DNA of 64,000 bases, from positions 1 through 64,000 of the forward strand of contig CAWEQO010000013.1 in the NCBI GenBank assembly GCA_963811225.1, given 5' to 3'. Both the position numbers and the translations under genes were made by a program. This document shows, in pieces, positions 45,554-54,144 of the stretch. Source of the DNA: CAWEQO01 sp963811225 (GTDB lineage: Bacteria; Chloroflexota; Anaerolineae; Anaerolineales; Anaerolineaceae). The notes beneath the pieces are model-generated. The model was not told the origin of the DNA and did not search any database. It was given only the letters and a program-made list of their open reading frames with translations. Every line of letters starts with the position of its first letter. The stretch's first letter is position 1.

Positions 45554-46934
45554 CTTGCTCCTTTTCTTTCCCTTCTGGTTTAGATTGCTTTTTCAAGCGC
45601 TCGTACAGCTCTGCCTGAGCGGCGCGCCACTTTTCCAGCCGCTCGGCCACCTGGGCCTCGTAGCCCTGGTCGGATGGCTGGTAGAAGTGCTTGCCGAGCA
45701 GCTCGGTCGGCAGGTACTGCTGCGGTGCAAAGTGCCCTGGAGAACTATGCGGATACTGGTACCCCTTGCCGTGCCCAAAGCCCTTGGCGTCGCGCGACGA
45801 GTCCATCAGGTGCACCGGCACCTGCCCCACGCCTTCCTTTTTCAGCAGTTCTTGAATGGCGAAGAACTGCGTGGCCGTGTTGGACTTGGGCGCAGTGGAC
45901 AGGTAAAGGGTGGCCTCGACGATCGGGAAGACGCCCTCGGGCAGGCCGATAAACTCGAACGCCTGGGCGGCTGCGTTGGCTACTACCAGGCCCATTGGAT
46001 CGGCCAGGCCGATGTCTTCCCCGGCCAGGATGATCAAGCGCCGCAGGACAAAACGCGGATCTTCCCCGGCTATGAGCATCTTGGCCAGCCAATACAGCGC
46101 TGCGTCCGGATCGGAGCCGCGCACCGACTTGATAAAGGCCGAGATCGTGTCATAGTGAGCGTCGCCCAGCTTGTCGTACTGCAAGGCTCGCTTCTGGATC
46201 AACTCCTCGGCCACTTCGAGCGTAACGTGGATCACACCTGCCTTATCCGGCGGCGTGCTCTCCACCGCCAGCTCGAGGGCGTTCAGCAGATTACGGGCGT
46301 CTCCGTTCGACAGGTCCAGCAGGTGGGCGCGCGCTTCCGGCTCCACCTGCACCTGTTTCTCCCCGTAACCACGTTCTTTATCGCTCAAGGCCCGTTCGAA
46401 CAGAATGGTCAGGTCTTCCTCGGCCAGCGGCTCGAGCTGAAAGATACGCGAGCGCGACACCAGCGCCCGGATGACTTCGAAGTAGGGATTCTCGGTGGTT
46501 GCGCCGATCAGGGTGATCATGCCATTCTCGACGTGCGGCAGGAGCGCATCCTGCTGGGCCTTGTTCCAGCGATGGACCTCGTCTACGAACAGGATCGTGC
46601 GGGCGCGATACATCTTGCGGCGCTCGCGCGCCTTGGCGATCACCTCGCGTAGTTCGCCCACGCCCGCCAGCACGGCTGAGATCGCCTCGAAATGGGCCTC
46701 CGAATGACGGGCGATCAAGCGGGCCAGGGTGGTCTTGCCCGTGCCAGGAGGGCCGTAGAAGATGATCGAAGAGAACAGGCGGTCGGACTCAATGGCCCGG
46801 CGCAGCAGCTTTCCCGGCCCGATGATGTGCTGCTGCCCGACGAACTCGTCGAGCGTGCGCGGGCGCATGCGCGCCGCCAGCGGCGCCTCATCTTCCATTC
46901 TTGCTTGCATAGCGTGGTCAAACAGGTCGGCCAT
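45516..46934 (-). CDS. rarA: RarA/MgsA replication-associated AAA+ ATPase
   Basis: 472 residues: P-R-T-L-D-E-F-V-G-Q near the N-terminus, Walker A G-P-P-G-T-G-K-T-T, Walker B L-F-V-D-E-V-H-R, sensor 1 G-A-T-T-E-N-P, then the tetramerisation domain with G-S-D-P-D-A-A-L-Y-W and S-P-G-H-F-A-P-Q-Q-Y-L-P. RarA acts at stalled replication forks with SSB. The charged C-terminal tail (K-P-E-G-K-E-K-E-Q) is extra. The TACAAT at 46976-46981 (minus) is a candidate -10. Confidence 0.92.
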   Translation of the reverse strand: MADLFDHAMQARMEDEAPLAARMRPRTLDEFVGQQHIIGPGKLLRRAIESDRLFSSIIFYGPPGTGKTTLARLIARHSEAHFEAISAVLAGVGELREVIAKARERRKMYRARTILFVDEVHRWNKAQQDALLPHVENGMITLIGATTENPYFEVIRALVSRSRIFQLEPLAEEDLTILFERALSDKERGYGEKQVQVEPEARAHLLDLSNGDARNLLNALELAVESTPPDKAGVIHVTLEVAEELIQKRALQYDKLGDAHYDTISAFIKSVRGSDPDAALYWLAKMLIAGEDPRFVLRRLIILAGEDIGLADPMGLVVANAAAQAFEFIGLPEGVFPIVEATLYLSTAPKSNTATQFFAIQELLKKEGVGQVPVHLMDSSRDAKGFGHGKGYQYPHSSPGHFAPQQYLPTELLGKHFYQPSDQGYEAQVAERLEKWRAAQAELYERLKKQSKPEGKEKEQDAGHPADPSRGQ

Positions 46935-46995
46935 GGATCATCCTCTCGTTGCTCCCCTCGAATGGACTGGTTTTGATTGTACCATAGGGAAAAAA

Positions 46996-47044
46996 GAGAG
47001 CAGAGAGCAGTCGGGGCTTACGATCCTGACTGCTCTCTGCTCTC
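46996..47044. repeat. Inverted repeat, 17-bp arms, GAGAGCAG family
   Basis: Exact arms 46996-47012 and 47028-47044 (GAGAGCAGAGAGCAGTC and complement), 15-nt loop. It lies 11 bp after the stop of the gene ending at 47056 and upstream of rarA. Confidence 0.85.
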
Positions 47045-47055
47045 GAATAACTCGA

Positions 47056-48375
47056 CTACCCCTTCATCTTTTCCATATACGCCACGATCTCGGGCACGCC
47101 GCTCAGCTTCTCGTAGAAGAAGTTGTTCACCAGGTTGATCACCTCGGCTCGGGCGGCTTCTGCTTGCGGCGACAGCCCTTCGCCGCTCTTCTCACGCGAG
47201 AGGATGTCTTTCAGGCGCAGCAACATGCGCACGATCTCCTCTTCCTGCTCGCCTTCCAGCGCCCGGATAACGTCCATAATCAGCTCATCGGACTGGCCCA
47301 GGAGCATGTCCAGCGAGATGGTCGTACCGGGCTTGAAGCAGTCGTCGATGGTGCGGATCAGCGACCAGACCTGATACAGCACGGTGGTCGGCTCGTCGAA
47401 CAGCTCGCGCAGGAAGGCTGCCTCCTGATAGCGCCCGGTCAGGCGAAAGATGTTGTACATTCGCTTGGCAACCTTGCCGTAGTTGGGATCCTTGGTCAGG
47501 TACTTCTTGACCTCATACTCCAGTGCGGTGACGTAGTTGTCCAGGGCATCGCTGGAGACTTGCCTGGCCAGCTTGGTGAATACCGGGATCGAATCCGCCT
47601 CCAGGTAGACCTCCTGAAAGTAAGGGTCGAGGTAGCCATCCAATGGGGTGATGAAACCGTCCTCGGCCTCCCAGGTCACGTCCAGCATGTTGCTGGCATT
47701 GACCAGCTGCTTGCGAACCGGGTCGGCCACCACCCAATCCAGCTTACACCAGCCGGGCTCGTTCTGCACGTCGGACCAGGCGATCTCGGCCGCCTCGCTG
47801 TTCTCCTTCGCGCCCACCTTCTTGCCCGCCTCGATCTCCTCGGGCATCCAGGCGATCGGTGTTCCGGCTTTATGGGTATGGCTGCCTTGACCGAAATCGA
47901 ACGGGTATGAACCGAACTTGACCTCGATCAGCATGTAGTCCGGGCCGCGCCAGGCGGAGAGCGCCTTGTTGCGCATCAGGTCTGCCAGGATTTGGCAGGC
48001 CTCCTCTTTGGTGGCGGCCTTGATGTTGACCCGCTCGAAGTAATCGGCGTCGCCTGGATAGGACTGGATCTTCGACTGCGCCGCCGAGCCTGACAGCGCC
48101 AGCGCTGTCTCCACCTGCCCGGGTATGTCCTCAAACTCCACGATCTTCCCGATCCGGCGGAAGTGCACCAAATCTTCGGTGCTGAAATCGAGCATGCTGA
48201 TGCGGTGCCCAAATACGCCGCTGTGTACATCGATCACCACGTCGCTGCCAGATTGAGCCGCCATGGCGGTCATCCACTGCAGCGCGTCCGCTTCGTCGAG
48301 CTCGATACCCAGGCGCTGGGCCAACTCGACAATGCGCTGCAAATCATCGGAAGGGGTTACGGGTTGCTGGCTCAT
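47056..48375 (-). CDS. Unknown protein with a nucleotidyltransferase-like motif
   Basis: 439 residues from M-S-Q-Q-P-V (48375), AGGAG-type site upstream. Residues 95-115 read S-G-S-A-A-Q-S-K-I-Q-S-Y-P-G-D-A-D-Y-F-E, which fits the polymerase-beta-type nucleotidyltransferase pattern (Gly-Ser, about 11 residues, Asp-x-Asp: D109, D111); a possible third acid is E151 in L-I-E-V-K-F-G. The C-terminal 250 residues are helical, with T-K-D-P-N-Y-G-K-V-A-K-R-M-Y-N-I-F and no further motif. No membrane segment. The function is not recognised; the NTase reading is an inference from one motif. Confidence 0.72.
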   Translation of the reverse strand: MSQQPVTPSDDLQRIVELAQRLGIELDEADALQWMTAMAAQSGSDVVIDVHSGVFGHRISMLDFSTEDLVHFRRIGKIVEFEDIPGQVETALALSGSAAQSKIQSYPGDADYFERVNIKAATKEEACQILADLMRNKALSAWRGPDYMLIEVKFGSYPFDFGQGSHTHKAGTPIAWMPEEIEAGKKVGAKENSEAAEIAWSDVQNEPGWCKLDWVVADPVRKQLVNASNMLDVTWEAEDGFITPLDGYLDPYFQEVYLEADSIPVFTKLARQVSSDALDNYVTALEYEVKKYLTKDPNYGKVAKRMYNIFRLTGRYQEAAFLRELFDEPTTVLYQVWSLIRTIDDCFKPGTTISLDMLLGQSDELIMDVIRALEGEQEEEIVRMLLRLKDILSREKSGEGLSPQAEAARAEVINLVNNFFYEKLSGVPEIVAYMEKMKG

Positions 48376-48441
48376 GGGTTTCTCCTGTGTGTCGACTTCC
48401 CCCCTGCCTCCCCTGAAGGAAAGGAAGAAACTACAAATATT

Positions 48442-48473
48442 GCTCTCCCTGCCCTTCAAGGGAGGGTCGGAGA
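48442..48473 (-). terminator. Hairpin after the exonuclease gene
   Basis: CTCTCC (43-48 of 484xx) pairs with GGAGAG (48469-48474), and CCCTT (48452-48456) with AAGGG (48458-48462). It is imperfect and lies just past the stop at 48484. Confidence 0.4.
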
Positions 48474-48483
48474 GAGATTGGGT

Positions 48484-49080
48484 TTAGGGTTGGCGGGAGC
48501 GCATTTCCCCCAGCATTTTCTCGAACAGTTCCGCCTGCACCAGGGCATCATCCAGGGCATTATGGCTCAGCTGCCGCCCTTCTAAATAGACCGGGCTGAC
48601 ATTGCGCATCGAGGTCTCCGCCCAGCGAACGCCCTTGAGCCCCATATAGAAAGACTTGACGTCGATGGCGCTGTAGCCGAAGGGGTTGCGACCCAGGCAG
48701 CGGTGGAAGTAGTCGGCCACGAACATCCAGTCGAAGGGTGCGTTGAAGCCGAGGAAGATGGGCCGCTCGTGGTGGACGGTGTGTTTCAGCCAGCTCTCGA
48801 AACGCTCCAGGGCATCCTTCGGTTCCAGGCCGCGTTCGACCAGCTCCGCCAGCGACAGTCCGCTAATCTGCATGGCCGACGGCACTTCGTTTTCATTGAC
48901 CGGCTTCAATTCTACATAAAAGGTGCTGCGGGGCTCGCGGATCGTGCAGGCTCCGATCGAGAGCATAGAATACTCGTACGGATTGGGGCCCGAGGTCTCT
49001 ACATCGACGGAGATGTAGGTGGATATCTCTTTCTCAAGCGGATCGAGGGGCGTGGTGGAAGAGTTCGATGATGGTTCCAT
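48484..49080 (-). CDS. DnaQ-like 3'-5' exonuclease
   Basis: 198 residues from M-E-P-S-S-N (49080; ATG 49092 also possible). Exo I D26-V-E-T-S-G, Exo II G-F-N-A-P-F-D-W and Exo III H-N-A-L-D-D-A give the DEDDh catalytic set. It is a single-domain protein, like oligoribonuclease/RNase T/DnaQ-type nucleases rather than a polymerase subunit. The ribosome-binding site is unclear for either start. Substrate (DNA or RNA) undetermined. Confidence 0.85.
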   Translation of the reverse strand: MEPSSNSSTTPLDPLEKEISTYISVDVETSGPNPYEYSMLSIGACTIREPRSTFYVELKPVNENEVPSAMQISGLSLAELVERGLEPKDALERFESWLKHTVHHERPIFLGFNAPFDWMFVADYFHRCLGRNPFGYSAIDVKSFYMGLKGVRWAETSMRNVSPVYLEGRQLSHNALDDALVQAELFEKMLGEMRSRQP

Positions 49081-49124
49081 ATTCAATATCATAGCGGGTT
49101 TTTTAAAAATGGCAACCACGCCGG

Positions 49125-49179
49125 AGATGCAATATGCGCAGTCGGATGGCTTTGCCATCCGACTGCGCATATTGCATCT
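49125..49179. repeat. Long perfect palindrome, 26-bp arms, 3-nt loop
   Basis: Positions 49125-49150 and 49154-49179 are exact reverse complements with a TTT loop. It starts 10 bp past the stop of the EamA gene. On the minus strand a T-run occurs only about 15 nt later. Confidence 0.92.
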
Positions 49180-49188
49180 TCGACGTGA

Positions 49189-50106
49189 CTAGCGCTTGTT
49201 CACCAGGTAAATCCCCAGCAGCACGGCGCAGCCGCCCAGCCATTGGGCCGGGGTCAGCAGCTCGCCGGCGAAGGGGATCGCCAGCAGCGCAGTCAGCACC
49301 GGCTGGGCGATCATGGTCGGGGAGACCACCGCCGCCGGTAAGTGCCCGAGCGCATACACCATCGAGAAGTAGCCGCCGATCTGCGAGACCAGCGCCGCAG
49401 CCAGGAAGATCAGGTAGGTCTGCGGCGGCAAACCGGTCAGCTGCTGCCCGCCAATCAGGTTGACGAACAGCAGCACGACTGCGGCCGTCAGCACGGTCAG
49501 CCAAACGTAGGGGATGGTGTCAAAGTGCTCGCGGCTGCGTTGGGTGATCAAGAAGTACCCGGCATAAAACAAGCTGGAGAACAGGCCAAGCAGATCGCCC
49601 AGGGTCAGGTGAGCGGCAAACAGGAGGTCGCTGCCGAAAACCACCCCAGCCCCCACCAGGGCCAGCGCCAACCCCACCCAGAAACGCTTGCTCAGGCGCT
49701 CCTTCCAGAACAGGAAGGCCACCAGCGCCACCCACAGCGGAGCGATGTTGTTGAGCAGGGTAGCGTTGGCAATGTTGGTCAGGCCAATGGCGGTGCTCCA
49801 AACGGTGTGGTCCAGGGCGGTAAACAGGCCGCCCAGCAGCGGCAGCACCAGCAGAACCCGGCGGGAGGGCAGCCGGGCGGCGCTGCGCTTGCCCACAAAA
49901 ACCGTCAGGACCAGCCCGGCGATGGCCATGCGATAGAACGAAGTGACCGTTCCGGGCACGTTGGCCCAGCGCACAAACAGGGCCGACAGACTGAGCGCCA
50001 GCACACTGAATCCCAGGGCCAGGTAAGCCAGGGTTCGACGTGACAGCCCTAAAGGCCCGATCCCCAGGCGGCTGTCTTCCGTCAGGTTCTCGGCCTTCTC
50101 CATCAT
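49189..50106 (-). CDS. EamA/DMT-family transporter
   Basis: 305 residues, ten helices in two EamA repeats. Repeat 1 includes A-L-F-V-R-W-A-N-V-P and ends with W-K-E-R-L; repeat 2 includes S-P-T-M-I-A-Q-P-V-L-T-A-L-L-A-I-P-F-A-G-E. Start ATG 50106 shares ATGA with the HAD stop; the adjacent ATG at 50103 is equivalent. Exports or imports small metabolites; substrate unknown. Confidence 0.9.
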   Translation of the reverse strand: MMEKAENLTEDSRLGIGPLGLSRRTLAYLALGFSVLALSLSALFVRWANVPGTVTSFYRMAIAGLVLTVFVGKRSAARLPSRRVLLVLPLLGGLFTALDHTVWSTAIGLTNIANATLLNNIAPLWVALVAFLFWKERLSKRFWVGLALALVGAGVVFGSDLLFAAHLTLGDLLGLFSSLFYAGYFLITQRSREHFDTIPYVWLTVLTAAVVLLFVNLIGGQQLTGLPPQTYLIFLAAALVSQIGGYFSMVYALGHLPAAVVSPTMIAQPVLTALLAIPFAGELLTPAQWLGGCAVLLGIYLVNKR

Positions 50107-50864
50107 TTTCGGCCGCGGCCGTTCCAACTGCTCAGCAGATCGGGCAGTTCGCTCAGGGTAGAAATGGATGCATCCGGCTGGATGACTTCCTGAACTTCGA
50201 TATTGTCGGGACGCACCCCGTGGCGAGTGATCCAGATGCTGGACATGCCCACGTTTTGAGCGCCGAGCACGTCGGCGTTGAGGGTGTCGCCCACCATCAC
50301 GACCTGCTCGGGATCGACGCCCCAATGCTCGAGCGCCATGCGGAAGATTTCGGCGGAGGGCTTGCGGATGCCGACCCCGGCAGAGACGATGACGACATCG
50401 AAGAATTCACGCAGGCCATGCACATCGACCAGCGTCTGCACGTCCTTGTCGTCGGCGGCGTTGGAGATCAGGCCAATGCGGTAACCCTGGTCACGCAGGG
50501 TCTCCAGCATGGAGATGGTATCCTCCTCCAAGAGCCAGTGCTGCTGACTGATGCTGTACATGGCGTCGATGGCCGGGCGGAGCTCTTCCGCAGGGACTTC
50601 TTCATATCCGTAATCGTGAAGCAGGCCGGTCAGGATGTACTCTGTTGTGTACTCCCGCCACTCTTTCTCTTTCGAATGGAAGTAATAATCGAAACGCTCG
50701 TGCAAATCCTCAGCAAACTGCTCAGAGTCCAACTGGTAGCCTTCGGCTTGCAGCGCTTTCAGCAGGGCGGCCGTGCTCTCCTTGCGCACCTCGTGCCAAT
50801 CGGCATCGAAACGCAGCAGGGTATGCCCCAGGTCAAAGATAACGAAATCAAATCTGTGTTGCAT
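50103..50864 (-). CDS. HAD-family hydrolase
   Basis: 253 residues. Motif I is F-D-L-G-H-T, with the second acid replaced by His at the usual D-x-D/T-G-T position; motif II S-N-A-A; motif III R-K-P-S-A-E-I-F; motif IV V-G-D-T-L-N-A-D-V. The altered motif I (D-L-G-H-T-L) also occurs in some active HADs. Helical cap. Translationally coupled to the EamA gene downstream. Confidence 0.88.
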   Translation of the reverse strand: MQHRFDFVIFDLGHTLLRFDADWHEVRKESTAALLKALQAEGYQLDSEQFAEDLHERFDYYFHSKEKEWREYTTEYILTGLLHDYGYEEVPAEELRPAIDAMYSISQQHWLLEEDTISMLETLRDQGYRIGLISNAADDKDVQTLVDVHGLREFFDVVIVSAGVGIRKPSAEIFRMALEHWGVDPEQVVMVGDTLNADVLGAQNVGMSSIWITRHGVRPDNIEVQEVIQPDASISTLSELPDLLSSWNGRGRK

Positions 50865-50909
50865 GAAAACCTCTTGGAAAGTTATAGTGAGCTAGAATTG
50901 TATCAGAGA

Positions 50910-50977
50910 AAGCAGGCACTCAGGCAATCAGGGATCAGGAGAGCTCTCCTGATCCCTGATTGCCTGAGTGCCTGCTT
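50910..50977. repeat. 68-bp perfect palindrome with no spacer
   Basis: Positions 50910-50943 and 50944-50977 are exact reverse complements, 34 bp each, with the axis at GAG|CTC. It lies 10 bp past the stop of the dehydrogenase gene and upstream of the HAD gene. No T-run follows on either side. Confidence 0.93.
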
Positions 50978-50987
50978 GACTGTCCGC

Positions 50988-52010
50988 CTAATATCCCCGC
51001 GCCACCTCGAAGCGATTCAGCAGTTGTGCAGAGTTGAGATAGCGCTCCAGGTTTTCGGAGAAGAGTGAGATGGCTCGTTCGTTATAACGCGGGCTGTATC
51101 CGGCGATGTGCGGTGAGACGATCACGTTTTGCATGCGCCAGAGCGGGCTGTTGCTGGGCAGCGGTTCGTCGGGGAACACGTCCAGGGCTGCTCCGGCGAT
51201 GCGGTTCTCTTGCAGCGCCGTCAGCAGCGCCCGGTGGTTGATCACCTCGCCCCGGCTGACATCCACCAGGTAGGAATTCTGCTTCATCGCCCGCAGTTCC
51301 TCTTCGCCAATCATGCCCTTGGTCAGTTCTGTCAACGGCACGGTGATCACCACGAAGTCGCACTCCTTGATCATGGAGCGCACGGCTGCATGTGGGTAGA
51401 GGCGATGGAATAGATCGCCCTCCGGATCGCCCTGGCCCTCGGGGGTATAGCCGCTGTCCTTGGGCTGCATGACGTCCCGTTTGGTCGCCAGGACGCGCAC
51501 GCCAAACGGCTGCAGCAGGCGAGCCAGCTCGCGCCCCACGCTGCCGTAACCGACGATGCCGACCGTGCTGTCGCGCAGCTCACGCGGGCTGAAACGCTCC
51601 CAACTGTCGCGCGGCCAATCGGCCCGATCCTGATTGGAGAAGATGGCGGGCAGCTTATGCCCGAGCGCCAGCAGCATGGTGAGCGCATACTCGGCCACCT
51701 GGGGTGTGGCTGCCCCGCTTAAAGTGGTAAAGACGATATCGTCCCGACCGAAGAGCGACGCGCCCAACAACGCATTGATCCCGGCATAATGGAACTGCAC
51801 CCACTTCAGATTGGGGACCTTATCCGGCTCGGGCAGCACATTGGCGGTGTAGAGGATCTCCGTACGCTTCCACACCTCCGACGAGATATCGTTGGCGGTG
51901 CGGGCCGCCTGGACGGTGATCTTCAAACGCGGCGAGAGATCTCGCAGCTGCTCGATAAAATATTCCGGGAAAGATACAGTAATCAAGACCTCAATCGGTT
52001 GAGTGCTCAT
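50988..52010 (-). CDS. D-isomer-specific 2-hydroxyacid dehydrogenase
   Basis: 340 residues. The Rossmann motif G-Y-G-S-V-G-R-E, catalytic Arg in D-V-S-R-G-E-V, Glu in D-E-P-L-P and His in S-P-H-I-A-G-Y are all present. An extra loop (P-K-D-S-G-Y-T-P-E-G-Q-G-D-P) follows the nucleotide-binding fold. NAD(P)-dependent reduction of a 2-oxoacid is the expected reaction; substrate unknown. It follows a CoA-transferase pair on the same strand. Confidence 0.9.
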   Translation of the reverse strand: MSTQPIEVLITVSFPEYFIEQLRDLSPRLKITVQAARTANDISSEVWKRTEILYTANVLPEPDKVPNLKWVQFHYAGINALLGASLFGRDDIVFTTLSGAATPQVAEYALTMLLALGHKLPAIFSNQDRADWPRDSWERFSPRELRDSTVGIVGYGSVGRELARLLQPFGVRVLATKRDVMQPKDSGYTPEGQGDPEGDLFHRLYPHAAVRSMIKECDFVVITVPLTELTKGMIGEEELRAMKQNSYLVDVSRGEVINHRALLTALQENRIAGAALDVFPDEPLPSNSPLWRMQNVIVSPHIAGYSPRYNERAISLFSENLERYLNSAQLLNRFEVARGY

Positions 52011-52075
52011 GCGCTTTCATCCTTGCGGAATATGCAGCGAAGCTCCACCGGCTCTTCGGCACACATTCCGCTTGC

Positions 52076-52837
52076 TTATGACAGATAAATATGGTCTGGG
52101 TCCAGCTCTTCGCGCAGGATCCGCAGTTCCTCGGCGGTCGGCGCCTTGGTGACTTCCAAGTCATCCGCCACCGCCAGCGGCCAACCGGTGTTGACCTGCA
52201 CCTGCTCGACCGTCACACCCGGGTGCAGCGCCGTGAGGACCATCTCGCCGTCCTCGTTGGGGGTCAGGATGCCCAGGTTGGTCACCACCGCTTCCGGCCC
52301 CCCACCCCGCACGCCCGCCCACTCACGCTGAGAGCGGCCGCTCAGGAAACCGGCCGAGGTGGCAAAGTCCACCTTCTCGGGGAAGCGCCGCTTCTGATGG
52401 GGCGTAATGATGTAACAACGGTTGGCCCAGGCGGCGATCTCCATCGAGCCGCCCGAACCGGGGAGGCGCACCTTGGGATGCTGGTATTCGCCGATCACAG
52501 TGGCGTTGATATTTCCGTAGCGGTCGATCTGCGCTCCGCCCAGAAAGCCGACATCGACGTTGCCGCGCTGCAGGTACAGCGTGAAGATATCGTACATGCT
52601 GCAGACTAGCGACGAACCGCTCACCAGGGTCGGGTCACCGATCGAGAGCGGCAGGCGCGCCGGGCGAGCACCCACCACACCGGCCTCGTAGATCATCAGC
52701 ATCTCGGGCGCGTGGGTGCGCTGCGCCAGGTTGCAGGCCAGGTTGGGCAAGCCCACGCCCACGAATACCACGTCACCGTTGCGCAGCAGCCGGGCGGCGT
52801 TGACGGTCATCAGCTCTGAAGCTGTATAGTCAGCCAT
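52076..52837 (-). CDS. CoA-transferase subunit B (glutaconate CoA-transferase type)
   Basis: 253 residues. It resembles GctB/IpdB: G-V-G-L-P-N-L-A near 27-34, the active-site region I-Y-E-A-G-V with a Glu in the catalytic position, then G-F-L-G-G-A-Q-I-D-R-Y-G-N-I-N and L-P-G-S-G-G. It starts 1 nt after the stop of subunit A. Glu retention favours true CoA transfer over the hydrolase-like IpdAB type; the acid substrate is unknown. Confidence 0.88.
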   Translation of the reverse strand: MADYTASELMTVNAARLLRNGDVVFVGVGLPNLACNLAQRTHAPEMLMIYEAGVVGARPARLPLSIGDPTLVSGSSLVCSMYDIFTLYLQRGNVDVGFLGGAQIDRYGNINATVIGEYQHPKVRLPGSGGSMEIAAWANRCYIITPHQKRRFPEKVDFATSAGFLSGRSQREWAGVRGGGPEAVVTNLGILTPNEDGEMVLTALHPGVTVEQVQVNTGWPLAVADDLEVTKAPTAEELRILREELDPDHIYLS

Positions 52838-52838
52838 G

Positions 52839-53741
52839 TTAATACGCTCCGTAATCCACGGGTTTGCTGCAGCGGCCGGCCACTTTTAGCCGTTCCATCG
52901 TTTCCGCCCCCAGCTTATCCATGTACTCCGCCCGATCGCGCACGCCGTAGACCCATTCGTCCAGGTAGGCTTGCACGCCCTCTTTCGTCTCACTTATTTT
53001 ATCCCAGGCCAGGTAAAAAGCGTTATCCCGGTCGTAATAACCTTGGGTGTATGAGGGATGAGCGCAGTAGGGCACATGGCAGACTGCGTCAACGATGAAA
53101 CCGGGGATCAGGGTGCGGTTGGGGTCCGAGCGGATCACTTCCTCGTCCACGATCTCCTCGGCGGTGACAATCACGCGCTGAGCGGCGAAGGCGGCTTCCT
53201 TCTGCTCTCCGATGATGCCCCAGATCTGGGCGTTGCCGCTTGCGTCGCAGCGCTGCACATGCACGATAGCCACATCGGGATGCAGCGCCGGGACCACCAC
53301 CACGTCCTTGCCAGAGTAGGGGTCGGTCACGCGCTTGTAGTTGGGGTTGGCCCGCTCCAAGCTGCCCGCAGCGGTCGGATTCATGGGCATAAAGGGCAGT
53401 CCGCTGGCCCCCGCCTGCAGGCGTGAGATCATCCCGAAGTGGGAGTACTCCTCCCAATCTAAGCGTCCCGCCTCGATCTCGAAACGCACGATGCGCAGCG
53501 AACCGACACCCGGGTTGCCCATATAAGAGAAGATTACCTTGCCGGCGCAGCCCGCCGCCACCATCTGATCGTAGATCAGGTCGGGTGTGGCGCGCGCCAG
53601 GATCAAGTCCTTGCGGCCCTGGCGAATAATCTCGTGCCCGGCGGCAAACGGGATCAGATGCGTAAACCCGGCGGCATACACCAGATCGCCGTCGTGGACG
53701 AAGCGCTGAATGGCTTCCGGTAGTGAGATGATTTTCGACAT
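52839..53741 (-). CDS. CoA-transferase subunit A (glutaconate CoA-transferase type)
   Basis: 300 residues from M-S-K-I-I-S-L (53741); the long upstream frame has no similarity and no start signal. GctA-like features: D-G-D-L-V-Y-A-A-G-F near 18-27, R-A-T-P-D-L-I-Y-D, Y-M-G-N-P-G-V-G-S-L-R and P-A-L-H-P-D-V-A-I-V-H-V-Q. It forms a heterodimer or heterotetramer with the downstream subunit B. Probably transfers CoA between carboxylic acids in the cytoplasm. Confidence 0.88.
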   Translation of the reverse strand: MSKIISLPEAIQRFVHDGDLVYAAGFTHLIPFAAGHEIIRQGRKDLILARATPDLIYDQMVAAGCAGKVIFSYMGNPGVGSLRIVRFEIEAGRLDWEEYSHFGMISRLQAGASGLPFMPMNPTAAGSLERANPNYKRVTDPYSGKDVVVVPALHPDVAIVHVQRCDASGNAQIWGIIGEQKEAAFAAQRVIVTAEEIVDEEVIRSDPNRTLIPGFIVDAVCHVPYCAHPSYTQGYYDRDNAFYLAWDKISETKEGVQAYLDEWVYGVRDRAEYMDKLGAETMERLKVAGRCSKPVDYGAY

Positions 53742-53775
53742 AGTCTCTCGATCTTGGATGCGTGTGAATCCACCC

Positions 53776-53801
53776 CCGGCTGTGAAAGCCTCCGGGGTCC
53801 T
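53776..53801 (-). terminator. Hairpin between small membrane gene and CoA-transferase operon
   Basis: An imperfect stem of the type ACCCCCGG...CCGGGGT, with inner GGCT/AGCC pairing, lies just after the stop of the 79-aa gene. Confidence 0.45.
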
Positions 53802-53806
53802 TCCGA

Positions 53807-54046
53807 TTAACCGGCCTTCTTCTTCTCCTGCCTGTCCTTCTTCCTTAAAACGCGGAAGCGGCCGCTGTCTTGAGATTCCGGTTTGGGGTTCAGCCATATC
53901 AACAAGGTACCCAGTACCATCATGCCGCCGCCCCAGGTGATCAGCCCGCAAATCGGGCTGTGCGCGATATCGGAAAACACGAACAGCGTGATCAGGAGGA
54001 TGCCGAGAAAGTTTAAGAAGATACCAATGCGTCGCCTGAATTCCAT
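53807..54046 (-). CDS. Small membrane protein, 79 aa
   Basis: Two predicted helices (about 8-26 and 33-52), a short external loop with S-P-I-C-G and a long basic tail (K-K-D-R-Q-E-K-K-K). The positive tail implies both ends are cytoplasmic. No clear ribosome-binding site. Hypothetical, alone between hairpins. Confidence 0.58.
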   Translation of the reverse strand: MEFRRRIGIFLNFLGILLITLFVFSDIAHSPICGLITWGGGMMVLGTLLIWLNPKPESQDSGRFRVLRKKDRQEKKKAG

Positions 54047-54084
54047 TGTGTGTAGTTGTGCAGCGATTTCTAGATGCCCCGTGC

Positions 54085-54125
54085 GGGCCGGACTGTTGGC
54101 GTATGGTCGTCAGACAGCCCGGCCC
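54085..54125 (-). terminator. Hairpin after the P5C dehydrogenase gene
   Basis: 12-bp arms with one mismatch (54085-54096 and 54114-54125), G+C rich, 20 bp past the stop at 54145. No T-run follows. Confidence 0.55.
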
Positions 54126-54144
54126 CACCAGATGAGTTCGAAGG

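Noticed and set aside
52028..52074. Imperfect inverted repeat GCGGAAT...ATTCCGC
   Set aside because: Only 7-8 bp pairs over a 47-bp span; too weak to call as a terminator or operator.
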